A stretch of DNA of 64,000 bases, from assembly GCF_000699445.3 (NCBI RefSeq), contig NC_067195.1:83028569-83092568 (forward strand), in the 5' to 3' direction. The translations under genes and the position numbers were made by a program. The notes beneath the pieces were generated by a model. The model ran no database searches. It saw only the letters and a program-made list of their open reading frames with translations, and was not told the DNA's origin. This document shows, one piece after another, positions 1 through 11,900 of the stretch. Source of the DNA: Schistosoma haematobium (lineage: Eukaryota > Platyhelminthes > Trematoda > Strigeidida > Schistosomatidae). Every line of letters begins with the position of its first letter. Positions within the stretch are counted from its first letter, which is position 1.

Positions 1-125
1 TCTTACATAGACTGCCAAGGGAGTGCGACTAGTACAACTAACTATGCAAAGCTAGGGAGTTACTTATAGTCTGTTGTGTATCGGTATCTTAACTAATGTG
101 CTTTCTCTCGACTTTCACTTAACAG

Positions 126-531
126 CTCCTGCGGAAATGCGTCTAAAAGAAAGGAGAGACGAGCCACATCGAGGTGGGAGGAAATATCGCTCTAGATCCC
201 GTTCCAGGTGAGTATCTTCTGTCTGTTACTTATTGTATCTAGATCTTACTCTAATTCTAGACAAAAAGGGGTCGAACCATACTATCGCGGTCGCCCTAAC
301 GACCGCCGAGATGATTCACGAAGGCGAATGAATAACGTGCGCCCCAATCGGTCAGCATCAAGATCGAGGTCTCCCACCAGGTCGCGGTCCGCAAGTCATG
401 ACGGTATGGATAATGGTGATGAAGTACGCAAAGGCAGTCGGCGCAATGATCGCAGAGACAACCGTGCTGTCTCCAGAAGTCCTGCACATAGGCGTGGTTC
501 TTTATCACGATCTCGTTCCGGTTCGTATTAA
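126..531 (+). CDS. C-terminal exons of an arginine/serine-rich (RS) protein, probably a splicing factor
   Basis: Two exons are visible: 126-207 (after a cttaacag acceptor, before a gtgagt donor) and 261-531 (after ttctag), ending at TAA. The split codon AG|A joins them in frame. The first exon reads PAEMRLKERRDEPHRGGRKY followed by SRSRSR; the second is full of R, S, D and N with SRSRSPTRSRSAS and ends SLSRSRSGSY. There is no folded domain here, only a low-complexity RS tail of the kind that SR-family and spliceosomal proteins use for protein-protein contacts in the nucleus. The gene begins upstream of the window, so its family (SR protein, PRP38-like or other) cannot be named. An AATAAA at 576-581 is a suitable poly(A) signal 45 bases after the stop. 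Seen: splice sites, frame, composition. Inferred: a splicing role. Confidence 0.75.
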
Positions 532-575
532 TGTATATTCATCGGATTCAACCAGTTCATTCATTTTGCATTTTT

Positions 576-581
576 AATAAA
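576..581 (+). promoter_or_regulatory. Poly(A) signal AATAAA of the RS-protein gene
   Basis: AATAAA lies 45 bases after the TAA at 529-531, a normal distance for the 3' end of this transcript. Confidence 0.5.
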
Positions 582-599
582 TGTTTATGTACACATCCA

Positions 600-1960
600 A
601 TATGCGTAATGTGCAACTACCTGGTTCTCATTTTCGTGGTAACTCTCACTAAAAACCTAGTTTACCCCTAAAGACGTTCGACGAGTGGGCTCTTGTATTG
701 TGTCTGGGTTAGTTTTTCTTTACTACACGTTAATGAAAGCTTCCTGTGGTGATCTTGGGAAATGATAAACCCGAATAGGCAAAATGGTGGGGTGTGTTGA
801 CACTCGGATCATTATTTGGGATGGGGTACACCTAGGGGGATCACCTTTTGTCCTAATAAGGTTAGTGGTTCGAGTATCCAAGTCGATCGTCATAGGGTAC
901 AGTTAGTGTGTGTCGCAAGCTCGGGTTTGTCCGGCGAGCCGGCTGTCAGTGTCCCTAGCGAGGTGGCGCACGGTTTTTGAGCATGGCATGCATGGTCCGG
1001 AGCGTATGACAGACTGGGAGCCTTTGGCAACTGGTTCCTCGGTCGGCAGTTATCTCCAGTTTTTGGATGGAAACCCGGGTCTTTGTGTACCCAATGTTCT
1101 GGTGCACTGGACTAGTCGACGTCGCCTACCTCGGCTCTCCAAACTGACGTCGTCTGAGAATAAGAGTAGCGGCGAACTCCGTAGTCCTAGCTGGTCATCG
1201 ACCAGAAGTAGGAGGGAACTTATTACTGATGTGAAGGCGGCGTTCTTGTTTGTCCTCACTTTGCGGACTGAAGTTTGAAGATCTGTTTGAATTCCTATTG
1301 CCTTATGACGTGGCTCTGTGAAGTGAAGATGTAGGTTTGGATGTACTTAAAGGTAGTCTAGACTGCGTATCCGAAGAAAGTGGTCTAGGACCTTTTTGTT
1401 GACACCACCTCAGAATGCATTCGTAAGCAATCTGCCGTAGGTAGTATATGGCAGGTCAGAGTGCGTATTAAACCAACGAAAGAAGTCATGTGATATTCAC
1501 TCCAAGCTTCGACTGAGAAGTTATGCATGGCTTCCACTTCAAAGGTTAAGTATTTGACCTGTCATTTGTGTCCGGGTTTGGTGATTAGTCTGATATTTCG
1601 CTGGGTCTGACTTCGGTTTGTACGATAACATATTTCCGGATTACTTACGATGGTGCCTAAATGTGTGGTTCCATAGTCACTGGGTGAAAGTGGTAAACAT
1701 GCACTCCAGGAAGGAAGGATGTGCGCTGCCACACGATGGAGTAATGGTCAGTGTCTCCAGTTTCCAACAACTGGGCCCTAGGTTCAAGTCTCGTCCTGAG
1801 TAGGCGGATAGTGCCACCAATCTTCAAAGATGAAGTGTTGTCGCATCGTAAATCCCCGAGTCTGCACTCGATTGGTCAGTTGCATTACCAAGTCTCACTA
1901 CCTGTCAGTACTACCACGCAGGATAGCGAATAGGTAATTGATAAGAATAAGGGTTGGCAT
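600..1960. other. Unclassified GC-richer segment between convergent genes
   Basis: This stretch is less AT-rich than its surroundings and has several short open frames (for example 910-1278 plus and 1050-1259 minus) with no recognisable protein. It looks like old repeat-derived DNA. A tRNA-like patch near 1734-1805 and a histone H4-like fragment just downstream are listed separately. Confidence 0.3.
1734..1805 (+). repeat. tRNA-like (pol III A/B box) remnant
   Basis: ATGGAGTAATGGTCAGTGTC resembles a tRNA A box and AGGTTCAAGTCTCG a B box, with suitable spacing. The acceptor stem is not convincing, so this is more likely a tRNA-derived SINE remnant than a tRNA gene. Confidence 0.4.
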
Positions 1961-1965
1961 CGTTT

Positions 1966-2067
1966 AAATATCGCGATTCTTAAACACACCACGAACAACG
2001 GGATGTCGCGTAACACCTTGGCTCTTCCTTTGTCCAAACCCTTACCACCTTTGCCACGGCCAGACAT
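1966..2067 (-). pseudogene. Histone H4 N-terminal fragment, degenerate
   Basis: On the minus strand the frame starting at 2067 reads MSGRGKGGKGLDKGRAKVLR, then D. This matches the almost invariant H4 N-terminus, with two glycine replacements (G to D and G to R) and loss of the RHR before KVLRD. After KVLRD the H4 sequence collapses; a short later match (TCGTGGTGTGTTTAAG, then AATCGCGAT) looks like the RGVLK...IRDA part after internal deletions. No intact H4 remains and no other histone gene is next to it. It is best read as a decayed, rearranged H4 copy carried into this repeat-rich interval. Seen: the N-terminal match. Inferred: the origin of the later bases. Confidence 0.6.
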
Positions 2068-2229
2068 GATTCACAAGGGTAGATACACTGACTTGCAGAC
2101 CGACACGAGACATGTGTGTGTGCAAAAAATAAACGGGACTTTGGTAATCAGATTACAATCCGTCCATTTATGTATTACGGATCGAAGTGATATCCAAGAA
2201 GTTATGTTACTAAAACTGATCCTAAACTA

Positions 2230-2950
2230 GCATGTCGGGGAAAATTCACTACAGTGCATTGAATGTTTGACTAAAGCATAGAGCTAAGCGAATCTCAAAG
2301 TAAGCACGCTGATATAACGCGAAGGATAGGAGAAAAGCGGGCTACCTGGTGAACGCCTATATGACCATAAGCATTATCTTACTAGTAAGCAACATATGAC
2401 TTTATTTACGCTCTTGAATATTTTTATCAAATCTTTTCTAATCCCATAAACCTAATAATATTCTTAAGGATTAAATAAAATCAGTGTGCAAATACAATAG
2501 AACTATGTCTCAGAGAACGATTTTTAAACTTAGTGTATGTTGATATGCATTCTCTGATGTTGAACCAACCTTAGAATGACAATTAAGTTAACACGAATTT
2601 CCGAGTACAATATTACACAGTAGTTACAAGAAATTCATTAAATACATAAGTTTTGCTAATTATTACATAATATTACGAAGTTGCCGCTAACGTATTTATT
2701 GACCCTTGCGATCAAGTATTAACAATCAAAACATTAGAACTTAAGTGATATGAGAAAATTCGCAATACGTGCCGTGAACGATATTGGTATACTATAATCA
2801 TTATTATAAGAAGTGAAAATTTATTTGACAATCTGTTTATTCAAGTAAACAATAAAAAATATTAGATTAGAAAAATTGAAAGTTACTGTTATAGAAGAGA
2901 AACAAACAACGATAAAATACTCAGAGTATATGTAAAAAAAAACGCTTTTC
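2230..2950. other. Intergenic, nothing recognised
   Basis: AT-rich DNA between the RS-gene side and the 3' end of ARPC3. No domain, repeat arm or RNA gene was recognised. Confidence 0.4.
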
Positions 2951-5900
2951 TTAGAAAACTCCCAATGGTGTTAAAGATTGATCCATGAAACGACGCTTAC
3001 CAAAGCACAACCACCACTGTAATAAAAATGATAATAAACAATTAGAAAGATAAGATCAACTCGTCGGAATAGCACTGACTACAGAAGTATTACCAATCGC
3101 TGAGTTAGCATTCTACAGGTTACTTCAATAGACTTAACCAAAAATCACTTGAAGGATATAAAATTAAAAGACTTTACAAGGCATGACTTGAAATGAGTCA
3201 CATTGATCAGTACTTTAGTGGCCCGTGATCTGACTCCAGTTTGGTCGTTTCTGATTGCTATTGAAATACACATATCGTTAATCCTCGTATATATTTATCG
3301 ACTTAAATTGCGTTAGTAAATAACGGAATTAAATAAGTCGGATGCGATAATGAATTTCGTTACGTATATTTCATACAATCTTTGATCCCGACAAAATATT
3401 GGAGAACGAAGCGAAATGACGCGCAGTGGAGAAGGCATGTGGGCCAACTCAATTTAACCAAGCGTTAATCAATATTTATAGTCACAAAAATAAGCTACAG
3501 ACATGTGATGAATGGGATAAGAAGTGTACACACATACGCTTACATAAAAACAGTCAAGATTGATAAGCGAATAATTAAAAAGGTCAAAATGTGACTCAAG
3601 TAGAATTAATAGATTGGCCTGTCCAGTAGCTAGAATAGGGTATGTGGGCTTAACATAATAACTGACAATGCAATACCTTTGTCTAGTCTAAGTATGAGGT
3701 TATGGCTTATTCGTTTAAAGAACTTGGTTTTTAGCTAGTCGGTCCTGGGTTTGAACTCCAATTCACTTCGATTTGGTCAGCTTAGCAGTATGACTGGCTC
3801 TCTCACACAGTATAGGCTAAGGTCGAATAATATCAACATACCCTATTCAAACGAGTTACATTAAAAATATATTATTTCACATAATGAATATGTTAATCCT
3901 GCTATTCATCCCTGATCTAATACATTTCTATATTGCCGATTTACATTTAGTGTGCAATTTTGTGTTTTGATAGCTTGGACTGAATGCGTTGACCTTATAT
4001 GCCATTGCAATCAGGTGGTCCAAGGTTAAAATGCGTCGGTTTACATTTTTGATTTTAGCGACCTGCTATATAGGAGATCCCAGTGATTTTCCATCTCAAT
4101 GACCCTTTCATAGACAAATAATATATGTGTGGCGTATGCTAATTCCGTAGACAGATATAAGTAGTATGTGGCACCAATCGGAAGTAGAATGGCTGCTAGC
4201 AGAAGATTGAAATAGAGAAGAGAAAAGAAATTAAAGAGCAATCGAAAGAACAACAGAATTGAAAGAATGATGGAGTATATAAAGGACAACTCAAGGAAGA
4301 TATGCAAATGATGTATTTAATGTATGACTTTCATATTTTACATAGTCACTGAGTAATTTTGCGTAAAACAATAAATTAGTTTACTGTACCTGAGTTTTCG
4401 TTCACTACACTTACAACGAAGGGTATATGCATTACTATTTCTTAACAAAAACAAATATTCACCTTTATAAACAGGGGATATGTTGGGTTTTGTTGATTGC
4501 TTAAAATGCTTGTAAGTTAATGGGAATATCAAGGCAGCAGACACAGGATCTACATATTACAAAAGACTGATCAGTTGCAGGTTTTGACATCAACAAATGA
4601 AAGACTCAGGTAACCCTTACAAATGATTTTTTCAATTGTTTATAAGATAAATATAATTATCCACATTTTCTAGGATCACTTGATTACCCGTTGTTACAAA
4701 GAATAATTACAAAATATAAGTTACATTAATAAACTAAATTATCTCAACTTATTGCCCCCAAATGCCTTGGTATGGCCGAGAGTGGAGTGGACCCGCCCTC
4801 ACTCGGCCACGCATATACAGCCTCTGCCAGGGAAGTCATACTCACTGCCTTCTCGTGGCGGGGGTGTTGTCTACGAAATTGAGAGGACGAAAAACGAATG
4901 TCCGGCGCATTAAACCAATGGTGCACATGGGCTCCATGATCCTGCGGGAACAAATGGCGTATGAACCTAATGTTGGTCACCGGCTACCATGGGACTGCAT
5001 CTCCTTACGATGCTCCACTGCCTTATGGGTTAGACCTTTAGGTCCAAGGCTCGGGGTTTGGCCTCCTAAGATAACCACCTGTTTCGGTTTGGGCACCCGG
5101 GCAGTATCCCAGCCCTCACACAAATCGAATGATTCATGTGGCGCATATCTATTTGGTGCTCCCTTGTACCAATGTTTATGTGTTTAAATAAAATAAGTAA
5201 ATAAATAATCTCGACTTATTTAAGTTACTAATCGATCCAACTTTTTGTTATGCTTTGAATGTATAACAATCAGAGAGGGGTTTTGTGGAGATTTTAATGA
5301 TTTAATAGTTGAATTCATGAGTCAATTGAAGCTAGTCCTAGTATGAAATTCCTCTTTCCAAAGTTTGTAGAATTAAATATTATACAATAGACATTATACA
5401 TAGATAATGGTGAATGGTGGCGCAATTTCGTGGATCATTTGAAGTTAGACACGCCGGCTTAGTAGTCTAGAAGTTAAGCGTTCGCGCGTGTGAGATTGAT
5501 AGGTTCTAGATTCGAGTCTCGCGGGGCGGGATCATGGATGCGCACTGCTGAGATTTTGATAAAGAATTAAACGGCCGTCCAATCCTTCCAGGTTTTCAAT
5601 GTTGGTCTAACATAGATCCATTCATGATATCAATCTATAACCCCTTACTGAAAATTTATTATTAAAAATTATTTAAAGTTTTAGAAAAAGAAAGTAAGAT
5701 TTTATTGAAAATATGAAATTCTTAAATACAATAAATTTAAGAGTAAATCAAGTTTAGAATTTCCATATTGTTTCAAAGTGATTTTCATCATTCACAATTT
5801 ACTTTCAGGGTATTTCTTATTTATATTGATTAGTTCACTGAGATTTCATGTTCAAGTGATTGTTCGGTAATTAATAATCACAGAATTTACTCTGTATAGA

Positions 5901-8900
5901 ATCCAATTAACTTAAAGAAAGCTAGTGTACAACCATAAGATTTTCTCTATTTAGTAGGCCGACAGAATAGAGCAGGATCGAAGTTTTAATTATAATCTTT
6001 TTTTTTGAGATTGGAATTGCAAATTATTAGCTTAGTGAACAATCATATTAGATTTAATTTCATTCAATAAGAGGGATTTAAAAAAAATCGAAAACAGTAG
6101 TTAGTTTTAGTCGATCTTTTATGATTGGAAAAACTGACAAATGAATGATACTTCAATGGATGACAGAAATAACATCTCATCTTTCATGAGTTAACTCCAA
6201 AAGTATATCAAATAACTAGAGTAGTACTACTTGATCTAATCAGGTTATTAATCATAGATACTAAAAAAAATCTGAGAAAATATATAAGAATGATGCACTA
6301 TAATTTCCAGATTGGATATTTCTTTTTAAACTTAGTTGAAATAATAATACAAATGATCATTATTTTTGTGGCCTTAATACACATCAATATTCAAAAGCAG
6401 TTCGAAAAATACGGATGGAATAACTGAATCTTTGAAGATCATTCTACGGTGGATTAGTAAATATATATTCTTATTATGTATTTATTAATTATTGAAGATA
6501 TTTTTAATGTCTTAATTGTCGATATATCCTCTTACCATTTATAAATTATCTATTATTTAGTTTTGTAAAACAAATTACCGAGCTGTTATGTACAGATTGT
6601 GATGTCCTATTTATGATACGTTGTGGTCTTGTAATTGGTTTATAACACCATCATGTGAGTAATTGAGTTGTAACAACAGAAAGTAAATGGGTATACCATT
6701 CCAGTGTTTTGATTGGACAGGTTAAGAACAGAACGAATTTGGATAGGCCAATAAACTTTAGCACACTTAGTGGGCATAATAGTTGAGCGAAGGCTATTAG
6801 TATTATTGGCGTAAAGCGAATCACCATTAGTCAACTCAAATATTTAATGATCCTATTAATTGGGGATAACGAAGTTCGATTCATAATACTATGTAAGGTA
6901 TAAAAATCTCTTACAAATAAATATTATTCTTACCTTACTAGGTGGGCTATTATCATCACGGTAAACTTTATCTAATAATCGTACACCTAACTCTTGTCTT
7001 AACTGAGTTAAATAACCGCGCATCGTTTCCATTTCTGTGGGATTTTTCGGTTTAGCATACATATTGTTTAATTCTCGAGGAAAATCTGGATCACCTGGTA
7101 TATCAAAACGACTTATGGCCATTGCAGCTAATTCTTTAGCTCCAGAAGTTCTATCTGGACACTGGTAAAAACAAAAATTTAGATTTATCATGAAAGTATC
7201 TTAGAATATGAAAAGTATGAAACAGGGGTATTTTAGTGTGTGCTACTGATGTCGACAGTTATAAGTAGTATATGTCATCAATCGCAAGTGAAATACTAGC
7301 GGCGGAAGGTTAAGAAGATCTAAGGAAAGAGAACAAGGATGAAGAATAATTGGTGTGGAAACGAGAGAACAATGAAGTCTGAGACGACTGACCGATATTT
7401 GAAAAAGGAACAGTCGGGTTTGAGACAATTGATTGACAGTTTGCAAATCAAGTATTTAATGTATGGTTCTCAGATTTTAGTAAGATGTTCTGTAATTTTG
7501 TGTTCAAATACATTCGATTGTTCTCACTGTGTTCTCGTTCACTACAGTATAACTAAAACTATAGTCTGTATAGAATTAATCATTTCAATTACGTTTAAAA
7601 GCAATTTATATGCAAGATAAGGGAATGAAATATAAACATGATTAGAGGTTCTCTGTCAGGACTGAACGAAAGAGCTTATTTTAAAGCCGAAAGAATATGT
7701 GAAATGTTTATTTCAAAGATTTTGAATAAAACAATGAATGGTTGATTCGTTGATTCATATCCTAAAAGATCACGGATCAACACTTGAAAATATCGATTTT
7801 CATGTAAACGATCAAGATAGTATAAACAACTCTTAAAGATCTGATACTTAAAGTTCAGTCCACAAACATCCTCAGCCATATTCTTTTAAAAATATCAAGG
7901 ATAGATAACACATACATAATTAACGATTATTACTATCAATTTTGGGGATTTGTGGAAGTTGTAGTACTTTCACAGTTGAATTCATGAGTCAATCTAAGTT
8001 AGACCACCATTGGAAGTACTGGACAACCGTTTCGTCCTAGCATGGGACTTCTCAGAAGTGCGCACACACGATCCCGCACTCGGGACATTAACACCGTTGG
8101 ATGACGTCTCAGTGGTTTACAGGTTAAGGGTCCGCGTGCGAGACCGAAGGTCCTGGGTTCGAATCCCGGATGCAAGATCGTGTATGAGCACTGCCGAGGA
8201 GTCCCATAATAGGACGAAACGGCCGCCCAGTACTTCCAGGTTTTCAATGGTGGTCTAGCTTAGATCGAATCGTGAATTCAACTGTGATTATTATTATTAT
8301 TTGCTAGTTGATGGTGTTCAACTGCACTAGATGTGCAAAGCTTCAATCTTCTAATTATAATGATGGTAAGAAGCTCCTAATACGCTATAAACAATGATTT
8401 TTTTCTAAATTGGAATCACAATCGATGTACATCACACTATAGTTATTTCTGTTAGCGATGTTGACGTATAATTTAGTAGTTTATGTTGAGAATGGAATTT
8501 ACATACGTATACTACAATAAAAAGCTATTAAAAATGAACAAGAATGATGTAGATTGTAGAAGAGGAAATTGACATAGAATAATGAAACATTTACAAGAAA
8601 ATACGAAATTGAATGAATTTTTATTGTGTAGTTTAGCATAAATATTCTTTTAATTACAATATTAAGATAGGAATTAATCAATGAATTTTGAACCGAAATA
8701 TTTCGTATGTATGACTAAATATTGACTATAATCGCTTCGTGATTATATTTGGAATGGTCAAACCATGGAACTCAATAATTGTGTTTTGTCCATAATGTTA
8801 ATTTTATATCTCAGTGTAACGCATTTACAGAGTATGAGTTTAGGTACTCGGATTTGAGCAACATTATTTATGTGAGGTCTGGTGATACTATATAACTGTT

Positions 8901-11900
8901 CAAATTCAAGTATTTGAACCTGTAGTCTATTGGTTGAAAACCAAGTCATTTAACCATGATTTAATTTGAGCTTTGTTAACTGTATCTCAGTAAGTCTCGG
9001 CGGTCCTAATGACTTGAAAATCCGGCAAGTGTACATTCCAAAAAGTACGATAATCTAACAGATTACTGGATTGTGATAGTCATATCTCGTGTTCAATAGA
9101 TAAATTGACAGTGAAAAAGTCTATTCAATAACACTAAACTAAACTCAATAGCATTCAATCAGAACATCCGAGTCTACGATAATTATTAATTTACACATTC
9201 ACTACTGAGTGATAGTTGAGAAGTTATGTAACTTAGAAGAATGGTCCTGATGAAATCTCGTTCTCTGAGTTAGGCGATTCTGTGGTGAAATTTCCATGAT
9301 AATTGTTGGCAACAACTAATCAGATTCAATTTTGACAGAAAAATCTAGTAGTCACCTGTGAAGAAGTTTTATTAAAGCATTTCCTTTTTAAGTTTATACC
9401 GATGATGTTGTCCGATAAGACAGTTCGTGTCTCACAATTAAACCATGAATCTCAAGAGGACACGACTTCATCAATGTTTACTGTAACTTTAAGAGTGAAG
9501 ATGAATTTAAACATACCCTTTGTAATTTTCTTAAGCATTCCAAAATATATAGAACGAGATAAACAAGTACGCGATCAGCTTCACTCTGAATTAACAACAA
9601 TGAAAAAAAAAACAACGGAATTTTAGTACATATATTGAAAAGTTACACTGAAGTGCCACATATACAAGAATTACATAATAAAGAGACGTTCAATAAAAAG
9701 GAATAATGAATAGTATTTAAAGTGAATTATTAAAACACTTGTAACATCTACCTTCTTTTCAGTACATTTGAACTAGAAAATTGCTAAAATGATCTAACAA
9801 ACAATCGGTTACGACACATTAAATCAGTGTTTGGAACTTAAAAATAATCTTTTCAATAAACTGACTAGTTCACCTTAACTGTATTTGAATCAATTCCTCA
9901 TTTTCATATATCATTCTTAGAGAGTGTAATCCTTATACATATCATATAAATAAATCCAATTTTGTATGTCATAAAGATTAACAAGATATCCATTTTAGAA
10001 AAATAGTTTATAATACTTGATTCTTAGCTTCCACTATGCCAAGAAAGATTATGAAGTACGGTATTGATATGCGAAGTTACTTATCATAATTTTTTTTTAT
10101 AAAAGTTAGAAACAATACTAGGTTCTTTAGAAGCAAAATACTTCTAGTCAGGTCAACAAACCAAAGGTATCATTTTAAAATCTCGTCTTAACTCTTCTTT
10201 AAAAGGTTATATGAATAAAAGAGGAAGGATGTATTTGTAAATTCTCAGCGAATGAATTTGAAGTAAATCCAACGTTTTGCCTGGCAATCTGGTCCAAGCT
10301 TTTTCGATAATTTTGATTTTTGATTATATTTCCTTGAAAAAGCTTGGATCAGATTACCAAGAGAAACGTTGGATTTACTTCAAATTCATTCGCTGAGATT
10401 TTACAAATACATTCTTCCTCCTTAATGTGTCACATCAACTCAGCGCCTAAATGCTGTGAAACTATTCAATGAAATTTAAACGAAAGTTCTTATTTAGTTA
10501 TTTGAATTGTGAGAATATTGTCTTAGTACTATGAATATTCACAATTGACTGATCACTGGGTGGTGATCAATGTCATGTGTGTCAAGTCCTTCTTAGTGCA
10601 GATCGAATGCTATCTACCATGTTGCAATGTGACCACCAGTCTAGGTGACTCGACACTGCGTGCACTATGTTGAGATTAGATGGTGGTTGGAGGTAGTCGA
10701 CAAGAAACCCTGGACCCGGGACACAGGAGCGAATCCGTCAGGGAGCACCAGTTCCCTCAAGATTACAGGTACACCTTGCTGACGAGTGCCAAGTAGCACG
10801 AAACCCGGGTCCAGGATTTCCTATCGACTACCTCCAACCACCATCTAACTATGAATTTTATTTGTTTGCACGATTTCTTCATATAAGCTTGTAAGTGTAC
10901 TAATTTTGAATAAAACAATTGCAAATCTTAGAAATATTTTCGTTAAGGATGTAAATTCTCAAACATAATTTAGAAGATTGTGATAATTTCAAAGATGATC
11001 TTCATATTAAATCAGCGTAATTTTCGGTCAGTATAAAATTAGTTTGTTACAATTAATCCACTGTGGATTTTTATTTACTTGATTTAATTTAGCGAAATAT
11101 TTAATTACATTAATTCTCCGTGGTTTCATGTTTAAGTGACAATTCTTCAATTTGATAATTTCTAAAGCTAATCAATATATGACTGAATGAACTTAAGTGT
11201 AATTAAGTCTTGCCAATACATCCTCCTTACAAGACTTTTCTTACATACAGAAGGGAATTATTGTTAAAGTACTGTGTATTACTCATTCAGTTTATCTATT
11301 TCTCATAGATCCCGTTTCGTAAAAAATCTTCCAATCGTTCGTGATTAGAAAATAACTTAAGCATAGCGAAAAACACTTCTATTCATTTCCAGATGGTTTT
11401 TAAAATCCCTGGACCTAGGTTTCATGTTCTTTAGTATTCTCTATCAAGACACAATTGAGATCTTCACTGAAATAATAATGTTACTGTTACTCTAAGATTA
11501 ATGTTCTCTAGATTGGCCATTAAAGTCTACTAGGAGAGGACTGATCGCAACACCATTTATTTCTCTATAGAAATCAACTTTAAATTTGAAGTGCACGTTG
11601 AAAGTGCAGAGTAGAAGTAGTTCTCTTAGAAAGTGCTTTTGGGCACCGAAATCGACTTTCCTGTAGTCACTATAATCTCATAAGAAACTAGTCGTTCCTG
11701 TGAGTGGGAAATTTGTAGACAGAAAAGTGACATCTATCGACACCATTTTTTTCTCTGATACACTGAAGAACTATGCTTACAGATTTGGTGCCCGACCGGT
11801 CGTAGAACTTCCCCCAAGCATCTGGCAACTGCATAGTATAGGGAGTTATTAATTATCCATTATAGGACAAATGGGGAAAATCTTCCCTATGTACCTTTAA

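Larger units (their letters stand above)
3017..6933 (-). other. Last intron of ARPC3, with repeats
   Basis: 3.9-kb intron between the DNSPPSK exon (donor gtaagaat) and the WWLCF exon (acceptor ttacag). It holds a dispersed repeat (4120-4420), a 450-bp short element (4751-5208) and an Sm-alpha-like repeat (5275-5645). The rest (3017-4100, 5650-6900) is AT-rich with nothing recognised. Confidence 0.7.

Noticed and set aside
910..1278. 122-codon open frame
   Set aside because: No recognisable domain, an overlapping antisense frame of similar quality, and no splice or poly(A) context.
4762..5187. 141-codon open frame over the short interspersed element
   Set aside because: Other copies of the same element are closed in this frame, so it is a chance frame in a repeat.
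8101..8170. tRNA gene candidate with a perfect B box (GGGTTCGAATCCC)
   Set aside because: The acceptor and anticodon stems do not pair and the sequence is embedded in an Sm-alpha repeat present at several loci, so it is a tRNA-derived SINE body.
8190..8235. Active hammerhead in the 7930-8295 repeat
   Set aside because: The core reads CCGAGGA and the cleavage triplet GCC; both changes are expected to abolish activity.
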